From Gilvimarinus algae (GTDB lineage Bacteria; Pseudomonadota; Gammaproteobacteria; Pseudomonadales; Cellvibrionaceae): a DNA stretch of 64,000 bases. The DNA is taken from NCBI RefSeq assembly GCF_030518215.1, contig NZ_JAULRT010000032.1:1-64000 (forward strand). The letters are read 5' to 3'. The notes beneath the pieces are model-generated. The model was given only the letters and a program-made list of their open reading frames with translations. It was not told the DNA's origin and made no database searches. The position numbers were made by a program, and so were the translations under genes. Below, in pieces: positions 14,963 through 23,239 of this stretch; the stretch's first letter is position 1, and each line of letters opens with the position of its first letter.

Positions 14963-15760
14963 TTATTGCGCCTCCTGCCACTCCAGACTTTCAAACCAGA
15001 AATTTGCGCTCGCCGGCAGCCAGCGATCGGCTGTGCGAGACACAATCCACGCATTCAAAAAGTTTAGCAGTGACTGCTCGTTCTTGCGTACCGCAAAGCC
15101 GATTTTGTAGCTCAGCAGAGCCTCCGGCAGTGGCAGGTCAACAACCTCCGGGTGCGTCAGTGCGAGAATGTTGGCCATGGGGCTGCTGGCCACATATCCG
15201 TGGGCCTTGCCTTCCAAAACGGCTTTTTCTGCCTGCTCGGGTTTTTCAAACAGCGTCAGCGTTGCCTTGTCAAACACCGAGGCGGCCAGGTCACCGCCAA
15301 TGGAGTCTTTGACTGCGGTGATGGTGATCTCTTTTTTGTTCAGCTCGGTGAGGGAGTTGATGTTTTTGGTGTTGGCGGTGTGCGTGGCGAGGGTGACGCC
15401 CGATTCGGAATAGGGCTGAGAAAAGGCCACCTTTAAAGCGCGCGACGGCGTGATGGCCATACCGGCGGCAATCAAGTCGATTTCGCCTTTGTTCAGGGCC
15501 GGCATAATGTCTTCCCAGGGGTAGACTTTGAGTTCAACTTTCAGGCCCATGTCGTCGGCTATTTTACGCGCCACGTCCACATCAAAGCCGGCGAGCTTGC
15601 CCTCCTCATTTTGAATGGTCCAGGGCGTGAACAGTGAGACCCCGACGCGCAGGGTACCACGCTTGGTGATGTCGTCCAGTGCATCGGCCTGGGCGCCGCT
15701 GATGGCGAGGCCGAGAACCAGTAGGAACAGCGAGAGAAGGTACTTTGAAACTGATGCCAT
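14963..15760 (-). CDS. periplasmic family 3 solute-binding protein
   Basis: 265 residues; signal peptide to about residue 25 (AQA-DAL). Opens with the family 3 signature TKRGTLRVGVSLFTPWTIQNEEGKLAGFDVDVARKIADDMG, then the DLIAAGMAITPSRA hinge region and FSQPYSESG. This family binds polar amino acids or related small anions for ABC import; ligand cannot be read. No ABC permease or ATPase is adjacent, so it may serve a distant transporter or a sensor. Followed at once by the small TonB-box-like protein. Confidence 0.88.
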   Translation of the reverse strand: MASVSKYLLSLFLLVLGLAISGAQADALDDITKRGTLRVGVSLFTPWTIQNEEGKLAGFDVDVARKIADDMGLKVELKVYPWEDIMPALNKGEIDLIAAGMAITPSRALKVAFSQPYSESGVTLATHTANTKNINSLTELNKKEITITAVKDSIGGDLAASVFDKATLTLFEKPEQAEKAVLEGKAHGYVASSPMANILALTHPEVVDLPLPEALLSYKIGFAVRKNEQSLLNFLNAWIVSRTADRWLPASANFWFESLEWQEAQ

Positions 15761-15875
15761 TGTGGTTACTCCGTTGAGTCGGTCCGTGAACGTTTGAGGC
15801 GGGCGCCACGACGGCCGCCAAGCTCTGCCCCGATACTATTACACGGGGCCGGGCAATACCACCGGCAGGCCGCCG

Positions 15876-16559
15876 CTAGTCGTCAAAGGGGCGGCGATAG
15901 CGCGCATCCTCGGGGGGCATGATATCGCCGTCCTCGTCGAGCGGCAGATAGGGCAGTTTGTGCTTGCGACAGTATTTGACCATCTTTGGGTGCATCCACT
16001 CGAACAGGGTGCGGTGGTAGTGCTCGTCTATGGCAACCTCTCGCTCGTAGAGGCCGGCGGCGGTCCGCTGAGCCATGGCCTCCTGCAGGATAATCGCGGC
16101 AGCGACGCTGACGTTGTAACTCTCCACCAGACCGATGATGGGAATGGTCAGGTGGGCATCGGCTTCGCGCGCCGCATAGTTGCTGAGCCCGTGCTTTTCG
16201 GCGCCCATGACCAGGGCAAAGGGCTGGGTAAAGTCCGCGTCCCGGTAATCGATGGCGCGATCGGACCAGTGTGCCGCGTAGAGCTGCATGCCCTGGTCGC
16301 GTAGATGGTCATACCCCTGTTCAATGGTGTCGTGCACCACCTGCTCAGTAAACCGCCCGATACCGCCTGCCGTATTGTGGTAGACAAGGTGGCCGCGCTC
16401 GGGTTTGACCATGTGGATGGTGCCTATGCCGGCGGCCTCGGCGGTACGGAGGATGGCCGAAATATTCTGGGCTTTGTGCACTTTGTCGGTCAGCACCGTC
16501 ATGTCGGCTTGACGCTGGCGCAATACCTGTTTGAATTTTTCAAAGCGCTCGCGGCTCAT
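15876..16559 (-). CDS. trmH: tRNA (guanosine-18-2'-O)-methyltransferase TrmH
   Basis: 227 residues from the ATG at 16559 (MSRERFEKFKQVLRQRQAD). SPOUT fold with N-terminal VHKAQNISAILRTAEAAGI, then FALVMGAEKHGLS and the knot motif IPIIGLVESYNVSVAAAIIL. It places a 2'-O-methyl group on G18 of the tRNA D-loop using S-adenosylmethionine. The C-terminal extension (HPKMVKYCRKHKLPYLPLDEDGD) agrees with the bacterial TrmH clade. Single gene. Confidence 0.92.
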   Translation of the reverse strand: MSRERFEKFKQVLRQRQADMTVLTDKVHKAQNISAILRTAEAAGIGTIHMVKPERGHLVYHNTAGGIGRFTEQVVHDTIEQGYDHLRDQGMQLYAAHWSDRAIDYRDADFTQPFALVMGAEKHGLSNYAAREADAHLTIPIIGLVESYNVSVAAAIILQEAMAQRTAAGLYEREVAIDEHYHRTLFEWMHPKMVKYCRKHKLPYLPLDEDGDIMPPEDARYRRPFDD

Positions 16560-16682
16560 CAATTGCCTCGGGGGAATTCGGGTGTAAATTGGCACGCCAT
16601 TATAGTGGACTGAACCCGAGCCGTCGCCAGCGGGTCGGAAGAGGTAGCAGGGGTAATCGAACGCAGCCCCGTGGAGGTCATC

Positions 16683-16901
16683 ATGAAAGCATCAGAATTT
16701 TTGAAAAAATACGAAAAGCAGCAAGAGGAAAAAGAGGCCGAGGAGCACTCGCTGGAGCACAATGCCCGCGAGCGCGCCGCCCATTTGGAAAAGGGGTTGA
16801 ATGTTGGCTCGCCCTACGATTGGGAGGATCTCGAGCGCTACCGCCGGGAGCTTGAGCGGCTCGAGCGCGAGGGGCCGGGCGCGCCAAAGTCAGAGGACTG
16901 A
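16683..16901 (+). CDS. small charged helical protein, unknown
   Basis: 72 residues from the ATG at 16683, preceded by GTGGAGGTC, a strong ribosome site that makes it a convincing gene. It is very rich in Glu, Lys and Arg with long helical runs (KYEKQQEEKEAEEHSLEHN, LERYRRELERLEREG) and a conserved-looking LNVGSPYDWEDLERY centre. Cytoplasmic, no known domain. It ends 43 bases before the left terminus of the MITE. Confidence 0.65.
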   Translation: MKASEFLKKYEKQQEEKEAEEHSLEHNARERAAHLEKGLNVGSPYDWEDLERYRRELERLEREGPGAPKSED

Positions 16902-16944
16902 TTGCGCCCCTGCATCTGGGCGGGTAATCTGCCGCCTTGAGCTA

Positions 16945-17293
16945 GGGCCTGTTGACACTAATTTAATACGCCTGCTGGAAGCCAGTTTTGTTTCCAGCTA
17001 GGCGCCGTGAGCGTCGTTTGGTTATTCCAAATAAGCGAAAGCTGGCCCCATGAGCGCAGCGAGTGCTTTGGGTCTCGGCAACAACGCTGGGGACAAAACT
17101 GGCTCTTGCCCTTCGGGTTGCGGCTAAAAATCCGCCACTGGGCGTCGCCTGCATGGATGCAGGTGAGGCGCGAGAGCAGGAGGCGGTAAGCCTTGCTCGT
17201 CGTTCATTTGGAGTGACCAAACCACTCTCCTCGCGCCTTGATTGGCGAATTTTTAGTCGCAACAGGCTGTACTAAATTAGTGTCAACAGGCCC
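16945..17293. mobile_element. 349-bp MITE with TA target duplication (IS630/mariner-like)
   Basis: Terminal inverted repeats of 25 bases with one mismatch (left starts GGGCCTGTTGACACTAATTT) are flanked by TA on both sides, the duplication made by IS630/Tc1-mariner transposases. No coding frame. The interior is itself folded: GCCAGTTTTGT (16981) is inverted at 17093-17103, 17016-17038 is inverted with 19/23 matches at about 17199-17221, and 17121-17136 is inverted at 17244-17259. It fills the whole gap between the small helical protein and the TauE/SafE gene and its right end lies only 12 bases before that start codon. Confidence 0.85.
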
Positions 17294-17305
17294 TAGGGGG
17301 CATCA

Positions 17306-18100
17306 ATGGAAACATGGCTGGTGGGCTATTTGGCACTCGGTGCCATCACCGGTTTTTTTGCCGGGCTGCTTGGAATTGGTGGCGGCGGCATTATGGTGCC
17401 GGTGCTGGTCGTGCTCTTGGGCGCGCAGGGCTTTGGCAGCGAGCATTTGGTGCACTTTGCCCTGGGCACCTCCATGGCCGCTATCGTCCCCACGGCGATT
17501 GCCTCGACGCTCGCCCACAACCGCCGCAGCGCCGTGCATTGGCAAGCCGTTTACCAGCTCACGCCCGGCGTGCTGCTGGGCACTTTTGCCGCTACCTTTA
17601 TTGCCGCTTACTTACCGGCGAAACCCCTGGCACTGTTCTTTGCGGTGTTTATGACCGCCATTGCCGCCTATATGATTTGGGGGCGAGCGCCGAGGCCCGA
17701 GCGGCAGTTGCCCTCTGTGTCCGGCATGTTTGGAGTGGGTGCCGGTATTGGCGGTGTCTCGGCGCTGGTGGCCATCGGCGGTGGTTCGCTGACCGTACCT
17801 TTTATGATCTGGTGTAATCAGAGCCCGACTCGCGCCATTGCCACCTCGGCAGCGCTGGGTATCCCCATTGCCGCCGCCGGCGCCCTGGGTTATGTGGTGA
17901 ATGGCTGGACCCAGGCCGAGGGGCCTATGACCCTGGGCTATGTGGTCTGGCCCGCTGTGCTGGCCATGGCGTCGATGAGTTTTCTCACGGCGCCGCTCGG
18001 GGCGAGACTCGCCCATCATCTGCCGGTCAAGCGCTTAAAGCAGGTGTTTGCCCTGATGATGGTCGGCCTGGCCGTTAAAATGGTGCACGGGTTCTGGTAG
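17306..18100 (+). CDS. TauE/SafE-family sulfite/organosulfonate exporter
   Basis: 264 residues, about eight membrane helices in two homologous halves: GLLGIGGGGIMVPVLVVLLG and HFALGTSMAAIVPTAIAST in the first, GIGGVSALVAIGGGSLTVPF in the second, the typical TauE/SafE glycine repeats. These inner-membrane carriers export sulfite, sulfoacetate or related anions. The MITE directly upstream has left the AGGGGG ribosome site intact, but any native promoter is displaced, so transcription may start within or across the MITE. Confidence 0.9.
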   Translation: METWLVGYLALGAITGFFAGLLGIGGGGIMVPVLVVLLGAQGFGSEHLVHFALGTSMAAIVPTAIASTLAHNRRSAVHWQAVYQLTPGVLLGTFAATFIAAYLPAKPLALFFAVFMTAIAAYMIWGRAPRPERQLPSVSGMFGVGAGIGGVSALVAIGGGSLTVPFMIWCNQSPTRAIATSAALGIPIAAAGALGYVVNGWTQAEGPMTLGYVVWPAVLAMASMSFLTAPLGARLAHHLPVKRLKQVFALMMVGLAVKMVHGFW

Positions 18101-18113
18101 CCAGCCACCTGAC

Positions 18114-19148
18114 TCAGGTGCCGTCTGATTGCCCTACCCCGGCTTTTTCCAGCACATCGACCAGCGCCGCTATGTGGTCTTCGCGGTCGTTGAGTGCGCG
18201 AATGTAGTGATAAGTCTCACCGCCCGCCTGGGTGAAAATTTCCCGGTTTTCTACCTGCAGCTCCTCCAGGGTTTCCAGACAGTCTGCGCTGAAGGCGGGG
18301 CTGAGAATAGCGATGTGTTTCACGCCCTGCTCGGGTAAGGACTCCAGGGTTTTGTCGGTGTAGGGCTTGAGCCACTCGGCTTTGCCGAAGCGCGACTGAA
18401 AGGTGGTGAGGCAATCCTCCGGTGCCAGCCCGGCCTTTTGCGCGGCCAGGCGAGTGGTTTTGACGCAAAAGCAGTAGTAGGGGTCGCCCTTTTCCAGGCA
18501 GAACTTCGGGGTGCCGTGGTAACTGAATACCCACTTGTCCGGCCGGCCGTGGGCGGCCAGATGGTCTTTCAATGATTGGGCCAGCGCCTCGACGTAACGC
18601 TCGTTGTCGCAATAGCCACTGACAAAGTGCAGCTCCGGCACCCAGCGCCAGCGCATTAATTCGCGGGCGAGTGCATCAAAAGTGGAGCCGACCGTGGCGG
18701 CGGCGTACTGTGGGTAGAGCGGTAGCACAATGATTTTGCGCACTCCCGCCGCCTGCAACTCGCGCAGCGCGCTGGCGATGGATGGGTTACCGTAGCGCAT
18801 ACCCAGGCTCACCAGGGCTTTGTCTCCCAGTGCTGCGGCAATGGCACTGCACTGGCGCTGGCTGATGGCCAGCAGCGGTGATCCCTCATCAGTCCAGACG
18901 CTGGCGTAGAGTTTGGCCGAGCGTTTCGGGCGCACGCGCAGAATAATCCCGTGCAGGATGAGCTTCCACAGCAGGCGGGGAATTTCGATGATGCGCGGAT
19001 CCGAAAGAAACTCGGCCAAGTAACGTTTGAGTGCGCTGGCATCCGGCGCATCGGGTGTGCCGAGGTTGGTGAGCAGCACGCCGGTGCGCGTTTGGTGTTT
19101 TACGATGTCGTGGGCGTTTTCCGTCAGTGCCCGATAAGTCTGTGCCAT
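18114..19148 (-). CDS. hemH: ferrochelatase HemH
   Basis: 344 residues from the ATG at 19148 (MAQTYRALTENAHD). TGVLLTNLGTPDAPDASALKRYLAEFLSDPRI opens the fold; the metal-site histidine lies in WVFSYHGTPKFCLEKGDPY and the catalytic region LTTFQSRFGKAEWLKPYTDKTLE and SPAFSADCLETLEEL are complete. It inserts ferrous iron into protoporphyrin IX, the last step of heme synthesis, at the inner membrane. Convergent with the TauE/SafE gene. Confidence 0.95.
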   Translation of the reverse strand: MAQTYRALTENAHDIVKHQTRTGVLLTNLGTPDAPDASALKRYLAEFLSDPRIIEIPRLLWKLILHGIILRVRPKRSAKLYASVWTDEGSPLLAISQRQCSAIAAALGDKALVSLGMRYGNPSIASALRELQAAGVRKIIVLPLYPQYAAATVGSTFDALARELMRWRWVPELHFVSGYCDNERYVEALAQSLKDHLAAHGRPDKWVFSYHGTPKFCLEKGDPYYCFCVKTTRLAAQKAGLAPEDCLTTFQSRFGKAEWLKPYTDKTLESLPEQGVKHIAILSPAFSADCLETLEELQVENREIFTQAGGETYHYIRALNDREDHIAALVDVLEKAGVGQSDGT

Positions 19149-19261
19149 GTCTCGGTCCCGCAAAGGTTTGTCGCATTCTATCAGTTCGGTTGTGCGTTTT
19201 GATCGCCGCTTGTCTATACGACGTATTGAGCAAAACAATCACTCAAATCAGAGGCGAAGCC

Positions 19262-19633
19262 ATGCCTGCGATTCTGTACTTTGATGGCAAGTGCCCCTTG
19301 TGCCGCCGCGAAATGACTCTGTTACAGCGTCTGAAGCGCCATGAGCTGACACTCATGGATGTGCACACCGCGCAAGTGTCGGCCTACCAGCGCCAGCACA
19401 TGCTGCGCCGTCTGCACTTGCAGTTTGCCGATAAAAGCTGGGCCATTGGACTGGAGGCCAATGTCGCCGCCTGGTCATTTACGCCCGTGGGCTTTTTGTT
19501 CAAGCCTTTGCTCTGGCCGGGCTTTCGGGGCCTGGCTGAAGCTGCTTACGAACGCTGGGCCAGCCGGCGAGCGCGGCGCTGCGACTGGATTGAGCCCGAG
19601 CGCGACACGGGAGGCGTCTATGGCGAGCGGTGA
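19262..19633 (+). CDS. DUF393 thiol-disulfide oxidoreductase-like protein
   Basis: 123 residues from the ATG at 19262. LYFDGKCPLCRREM carries the CPLC redox motif of the DCC/DUF393 family near residue 10, and MLRRLHLQFADKSWAIGLEANVAAW is the conserved middle. Predicted cytoplasmic or membrane-associated thiol redox protein; no established substrate. The next gene starts 14 bases before its stop, so the two are coupled. Confidence 0.82.
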   Translation: MPAILYFDGKCPLCRREMTLLQRLKRHELTLMDVHTAQVSAYQRQHMLRRLHLQFADKSWAIGLEANVAAWSFTPVGFLFKPLLWPGFRGLAEAAYERWASRRARRCDWIEPERDTGGVYGER

Positions 19634-19904
19634 ACGGGCGTTGATTTTGTCCTATAGCGACTGCACCCACTACCTGGCCGCTTACGGGCACGAGCCTCCC
19701 GGTGGCATGCCGGACTGGCAGGTGATTAAAGAGCCCTCTGGGCGGCCGAAAAAATTTGTCAGTCTCTACGCGGTGAAGTGCTGGTGGGCCGAGCAGGGGA
19801 AAACCGAGGCCTGGCTGGTGACCCAATCGCCCTACGATGAAATGATCGCCGGAGAAGGGCCTGTGCTGGATGAAATGAAATTGGTGATTGACCCCGCGCC
19901 GTGA
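19620..19904 (+). CDS. conserved small hypothetical protein
   Basis: 94 residues, starting inside the end of the DUF393 gene (ATG at 19620). No membrane segment. Notable motifs are SYSDCTHYLAAYG, VKCWWAEQGKTEAWLVTQSPYDEM, with paired tryptophans and two cysteines. Overlap with the thiol-oxidoreductase gene suggests a shared role, but no family is recognised. The 3' end is part of the terminator stem. Confidence 0.6.
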   Translation: MASGERALILSYSDCTHYLAAYGHEPPGGMPDWQVIKEPSGRPKKFVSLYAVKCWWAEQGKTEAWLVTQSPYDEMIAGEGPVLDEMKLVIDPAP

Positions 19905-19921
19905 TGTCACTGCGCGGGGTC
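19890..19921. terminator. bidirectional hairpin terminator
   Basis: GACCCCGCGC (19890-19899) pairs with GCGCGGGGTC (19912-19921), a perfect ten-base stem with a 12-base loop, then TGATTTT on the plus strand. It lies between the convergent small gene and the sugar dehydrogenase. Confidence 0.75.
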
Positions 19922-19926
19922 TGATT

Positions 19927-21054
19927 TTACTTCGCCGGTTTCAGGCGAATGATTTTTCCATCGCTCTGGTCGGTTAGCAGGTAAAGGTAGCCATCCGGCC
20001 CCTGCACCACATGGCGCAGGCGCTCACCCAGCTCATCGGCGAGCAGGCGCTCTTCATGCAGTACGCGCTCGCCTTCGATATCCAGCCGCGAGAGGGTCTC
20101 GGCTCGTAGACTGGCGACAAACAGATCGCCGCGCCACTTGGGGAATTGATCGCCGGTGTAGAAGGTCATGCCGGCGGTGGCCAGCGATGGCAGCCAGTAG
20201 TAAATGGGCGTTTCCATTCCCTCTTTTTTAAAGCCTTCGCCAATTTTGCCGCCGCCGTAGTCTTCACCGTAGGTGACGACAGGCCAGCCGTAGTTCACCC
20301 CGGCGCGGTCAATATTGATTTCGTCGCCGCCCTGGGCACCGTGCTCGCCACTCCACAGTTCGCCCGTCTCGGGGTGCATGGCGGCCCCCTGCATGTTGCG
20401 GTGGCCGATGGACCAGATTTCGGGTAGGGCGCCCTCGGTGTTCACATAGGGGTTGTCTGCCGGGACGCTGCCGTCTTTATTGATACGGATGACTTTACCG
20501 TGGTGGTTGTCCAGCGTTTGTGCATCGTCCATGCGGGAGTAGCGGTCCCCCAGGGTCAAGAACAAAGTGCCATCCCCCTTGAAGACAATGCGCGAGCCGA
20601 AGTGGGCGTTGCTCTCGACCTTGGGCTTTTGGCTGAAAATGCGGGTGACATCCACCAGGACCTTGCCTTCGATGCGCGCCCGCGCCAGGGCGGTGCTGTT
20701 GCCCCGCTCGCCAGGTTCTGAGTAGCTGAAAAAGATCCAGCCGGTGCTGGCGTAATCCGGGTCTACGGCCACATCCAGCAGGCCGCCCTGTCCCTTAACC
20801 ACGATATTCGGCAACCCTTGCAGTGGCTCGCCCAGCTTACCCTTGGGGTTGACCAGGCGCAGGTTGCCCGCCCGCTCGCTGACGATCATGGAGCCATCGG
20901 GCAAAAACGCCAGGCCCCAGGGGTTTTTCAGGCCCTCGGCGACGGTTTCAAGCTCAAAGCTGGCGCGTTCGCTGTCGATGGTTTCGGCGCTGAGGGCGGG
21001 AGCCGTCAGCAGCCCGGCCAGGCCCAGACAGAGCAGTAATCGGGTAAAACGCAT
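19927..21054 (-). CDS. PQQ-dependent aldose sugar dehydrogenase (YliI/Asd type)
   Basis: 375 residues from the ATG at 21054, with a strong AGGAGAA site. Signal peptide (to about ALSA) sends it to the periplasm. Six-bladed propeller of the soluble glucose dehydrogenase family: GLKNPWGLAFLPDGSMIVSERAG, FGSRIVFKGDGTLFLTLGDR, YSIGHRNMQG-type (IWSIGHRNMQGAAMHP), and GEHGAQGGDEINI with the calcium/PQQ residues. It oxidises aldose sugars using pyrroloquinoline quinone; no PQQ synthesis genes are in the window. It may feed electrons from sugars freed by the xylanases. Confidence 0.9.
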   Translation of the reverse strand: MRFTRLLLCLGLAGLLTAPALSAETIDSERASFELETVAEGLKNPWGLAFLPDGSMIVSERAGNLRLVNPKGKLGEPLQGLPNIVVKGQGGLLDVAVDPDYASTGWIFFSYSEPGERGNSTALARARIEGKVLVDVTRIFSQKPKVESNAHFGSRIVFKGDGTLFLTLGDRYSRMDDAQTLDNHHGKVIRINKDGSVPADNPYVNTEGALPEIWSIGHRNMQGAAMHPETGELWSGEHGAQGGDEINIDRAGVNYGWPVVTYGEDYGGGKIGEGFKKEGMETPIYYWLPSLATAGMTFYTGDQFPKWRGDLFVASLRAETLSRLDIEGERVLHEERLLADELGERLRHVVQGPDGYLYLLTDQSDGKIIRLKPAK

Positions 21055-21080
21055 AGGGTTCTCCTGTTGGCGTGATGTGC

Positions 21081-21662
21081 TCACCTGTGAGCGGCACAGG
21101 GTTTGTAACGAAAGCAGTCGAGGGTGTGGTCGTTGACCATACCGGCGGCCTGCATAAAGGCATAGCATATGGTACTGCCGACAAAATTAAAGCCGCGCCG
21201 TTTCAGCGCCTTGCTCATGGCGTCCGATTCGGCTGTACTGGCGGGCACTTCGCTGAGCGTGCGCCAGCGGTTTTGCCGTGGCTTGCCATCGACAAAACCC
21301 CAGAGAAACTCGGCGAAGTCCTCACCGGCTTTCTCCATGGCCAGGTAGGCCCGGGCGTTTTTGACGGCGCTTTGCACTTTGAGCCGGTTGCGGATAATGC
21401 CCGGGTCGCTGAGTAATTTTTCCTGTTTGGCCGGCGTGAAGCGCGCGAGTTTGGCTGGATCGAAGCCCGCGTAGACCTTGCGGTAGTGCTCGCGCTTTTT
21501 CAGCACCGTAATCCATGAGAGTCCCGCCTGGGCCCCTTCGAGCAACAGCAGCTCAAACAGGCGTTGCTTGTCGTAGCAGGGCAGGCCCCATTCAGTGTCG
21601 TGGTATTCCCGGTACAGCGGGTCCTCGCTGCACCACTGACAGCGCACGGGGCTGGGGCTCAT
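21081..21662 (-). CDS. tag: DNA-3-methyladenine glycosylase I (Tag)
   Basis: 193 residues from the ATG at 21662, after AAGGAG. RCQWCSEDPLYREYHDTEWG has the N-terminal zinc-binding Cys and the substrate-pocket residues; EGAQAGLSWITVLKKREHYR is the family signature and MVNDHTLDCF supplies the C-terminal His and Cys zinc ligands. It removes 3-methyladenine from alkylated DNA in base excision repair. Divergent from the lipoprotein xylanase gene. Confidence 0.94.
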   Translation of the reverse strand: MSPSPVRCQWCSEDPLYREYHDTEWGLPCYDKQRLFELLLLEGAQAGLSWITVLKKREHYRKVYAGFDPAKLARFTPAKQEKLLSDPGIIRNRLKVQSAVKNARAYLAMEKAGEDFAEFLWGFVDGKPRQNRWRTLSEVPASTAESDAMSKALKRRGFNFVGSTICYAFMQAAGMVNDHTLDCFRYKPCAAHR

Positions 21663-21779
21663 GGCCGCTCCTTGTATCGGGTGAAAGTTTGCATTAATAT
21701 GGTCTATATGACAATAAGTGGCGCCCAGATGCCACAAGACCCATTTACAATAACGCAAAATAAATGAGAAAGGTGCACT

Positions 21780-23096
21780 ATGTCTGCTCTACTGAAAAAT
21801 GCCCTTATTTGTGCCTGCAGTGCGGTGCTTGTCGCCTGCGGTGGCGGTTCTTCCGGTGGCTCGTCCGATGATTTCCTGTCGTCATCGTCCAGCTCCTCCA
21901 GTGTCAGCTCGTCGAGTGAGTCCAGCGAGTCCAGTGAATCCTCCGAGTCTTCATCTTCAGAGTCCTCAAGCTCCAGCTCATCAAGCAGCTCTGAGGGCCC
22001 GATTGCTATTGAGCCTGACTTCGATCTCTACGCCGTTACGCCATCGGATTTCCCGGTCGGTGTTGCGGTCTCGGCGGCCAATGAAAGTTACAGTATTTTT
22101 AATCACAGCGATGCCAGTGCCCGCCAGGATGTGATTACCCGCCACTTCAGCCAGCTGACAGCCGGCAACATCATGAAAATGAGCTACCTGCACCCACAGG
22201 AAGACACTTTTACCTTTGGCGATGCCGATCAGCTGGTGGGCTTTGCCGAAACCAATGGCATGACCATTCACGGCCACGCCCTGGTATGGCACTCCAGCTA
22301 CCAGGTGCCCGGTTTTATGAATAACTACGAAGGTGATTTTGCCGCCATGCTGACCGAGCACGTCACTGGCGTTGTCGAGCACTTTGAAACCGACTTCCCT
22401 GGGGTGGTGACCAGCTGGGACGTGGTCAACGAGGCGGTGGATCAGGGCGCGGCAGATGGTTTCCGCCGTTCGGTCTTCTACAATGAATTGCCCCCGGCGG
22501 CTGAGGGTGACATTCCCGAGTACCTCAAAGTGGCGTTTCAGGCGGCGCGCGATGCCGGGCCCGGTATTGACTTGTACTACAACGATTACGACAACACCGC
22601 CAACACAACCCGGCTGAATAAAACCCTGCAAATTGCCGAGGCGTTGAAAGAAGAAGGCACTATTGATGGTGTCGGCTTCCAGATGCACATTTACATGGAC
22701 TACCCCTCGCTCAGCCATTTTGAAAACGCCTTCCAGCAAGTGGTGGATATGGGGCTCAAGGTTAAAATCACTGAGCTGGATATCGCCGTGGTCAACCCCT
22801 ATGGTGGTGGCGGTGCCCCGGCTTTGCCCGAGTATGACGAGGAGCTGGCCGCCGATCAGAAACAGCGCTTCTGCCAAGTTGCGCAGGTATATCTGGATAC
22901 AGTGCCGGCCGAGCTGCGCGGTGGCCTGACCGTCTGGGGACTGACCGATGACGAGAGCTGGCTGATGAATCAGTTTGCCAATGCGGCAGGGGCGAATTAC
23001 GACGATGTCTGGCCGCTGCTGTTTAACGCCGACTTGTCTGCCAAACCGGCCTTGCAGGGTGTGGCCGATGCGTTTACCGGACAGGGCTGTAACTAA
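21780..23096 (+). CDS. GH10 endo-1,4-beta-xylanase lipoprotein with poly-serine linker
   Basis: 438 residues. Type II signal with lipobox LVAC (C20), then CGGGSSGG and a Ser/Glu linker (about 33-71) of the Cellvibrionaceae type, then one GH10 domain (80-435). Acid/base E218 in WDVVNEAVDQ, nucleophile E332 in ITELDIAV, and HGHALVWHSS and DGVGFQMHIY support activity. It is expected to sit on the outer membrane, perhaps surface-exposed, and to cleave xylan chains at the cell. Low identity to the other GH10 here by eye, so not a recent duplicate. Preceded by GAGAAAGG. Confidence 0.95.
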   Translation: MSALLKNALICACSAVLVACGGGSSGGSSDDFLSSSSSSSSVSSSSESSESSESSESSSSESSSSSSSSSSEGPIAIEPDFDLYAVTPSDFPVGVAVSAANESYSIFNHSDASARQDVITRHFSQLTAGNIMKMSYLHPQEDTFTFGDADQLVGFAETNGMTIHGHALVWHSSYQVPGFMNNYEGDFAAMLTEHVTGVVEHFETDFPGVVTSWDVVNEAVDQGAADGFRRSVFYNELPPAAEGDIPEYLKVAFQAARDAGPGIDLYYNDYDNTANTTRLNKTLQIAEALKEEGTIDGVGFQMHIYMDYPSLSHFENAFQQVVDMGLKVKITELDIAVVNPYGGGGAPALPEYDEELAADQKQRFCQVAQVYLDTVPAELRGGLTVWGLTDDESWLMNQFANAAGANYDDVWPLLFNADLSAKPALQGVADAFTGQGCN

Positions 23097-23106
23097 AATC
23101 CGTTAG

Positions 23107-23159
23107 CGGGCCTTTCGGCCCGAACAACCGGTTTCAAGCCCCGGCGCAGTGCGCCGGGG
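23107..23159 (+). terminator. two tandem hairpins after the lipoprotein xylanase
   Basis: CGGGCC-TTTC-GGCCCG (23107-23122) and a nine-base perfect stem CCCCGGCGC-AGT-GCGCCGGGG (23139-23159) follow the stop codon. No U-run, so termination may need Rho or the hairpins may protect the mRNA end. Confidence 0.55.
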
Positions 23160-23239
23160 ACTCCCTCCCAGGGGCTTTGTGTGCTAAGTTGCAGGCTGAT
23201 CATTAACTGCTGACTTTCAGCCTAGCAGGGCCGCCCTAA

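Noticed and set aside
21700-21779. Promoter/operator before the lipoprotein xylanase (GTGGC…GCCAC)
   Set aside because: The five-base inverted repeat and the -35/-10-like words are too weak to call.
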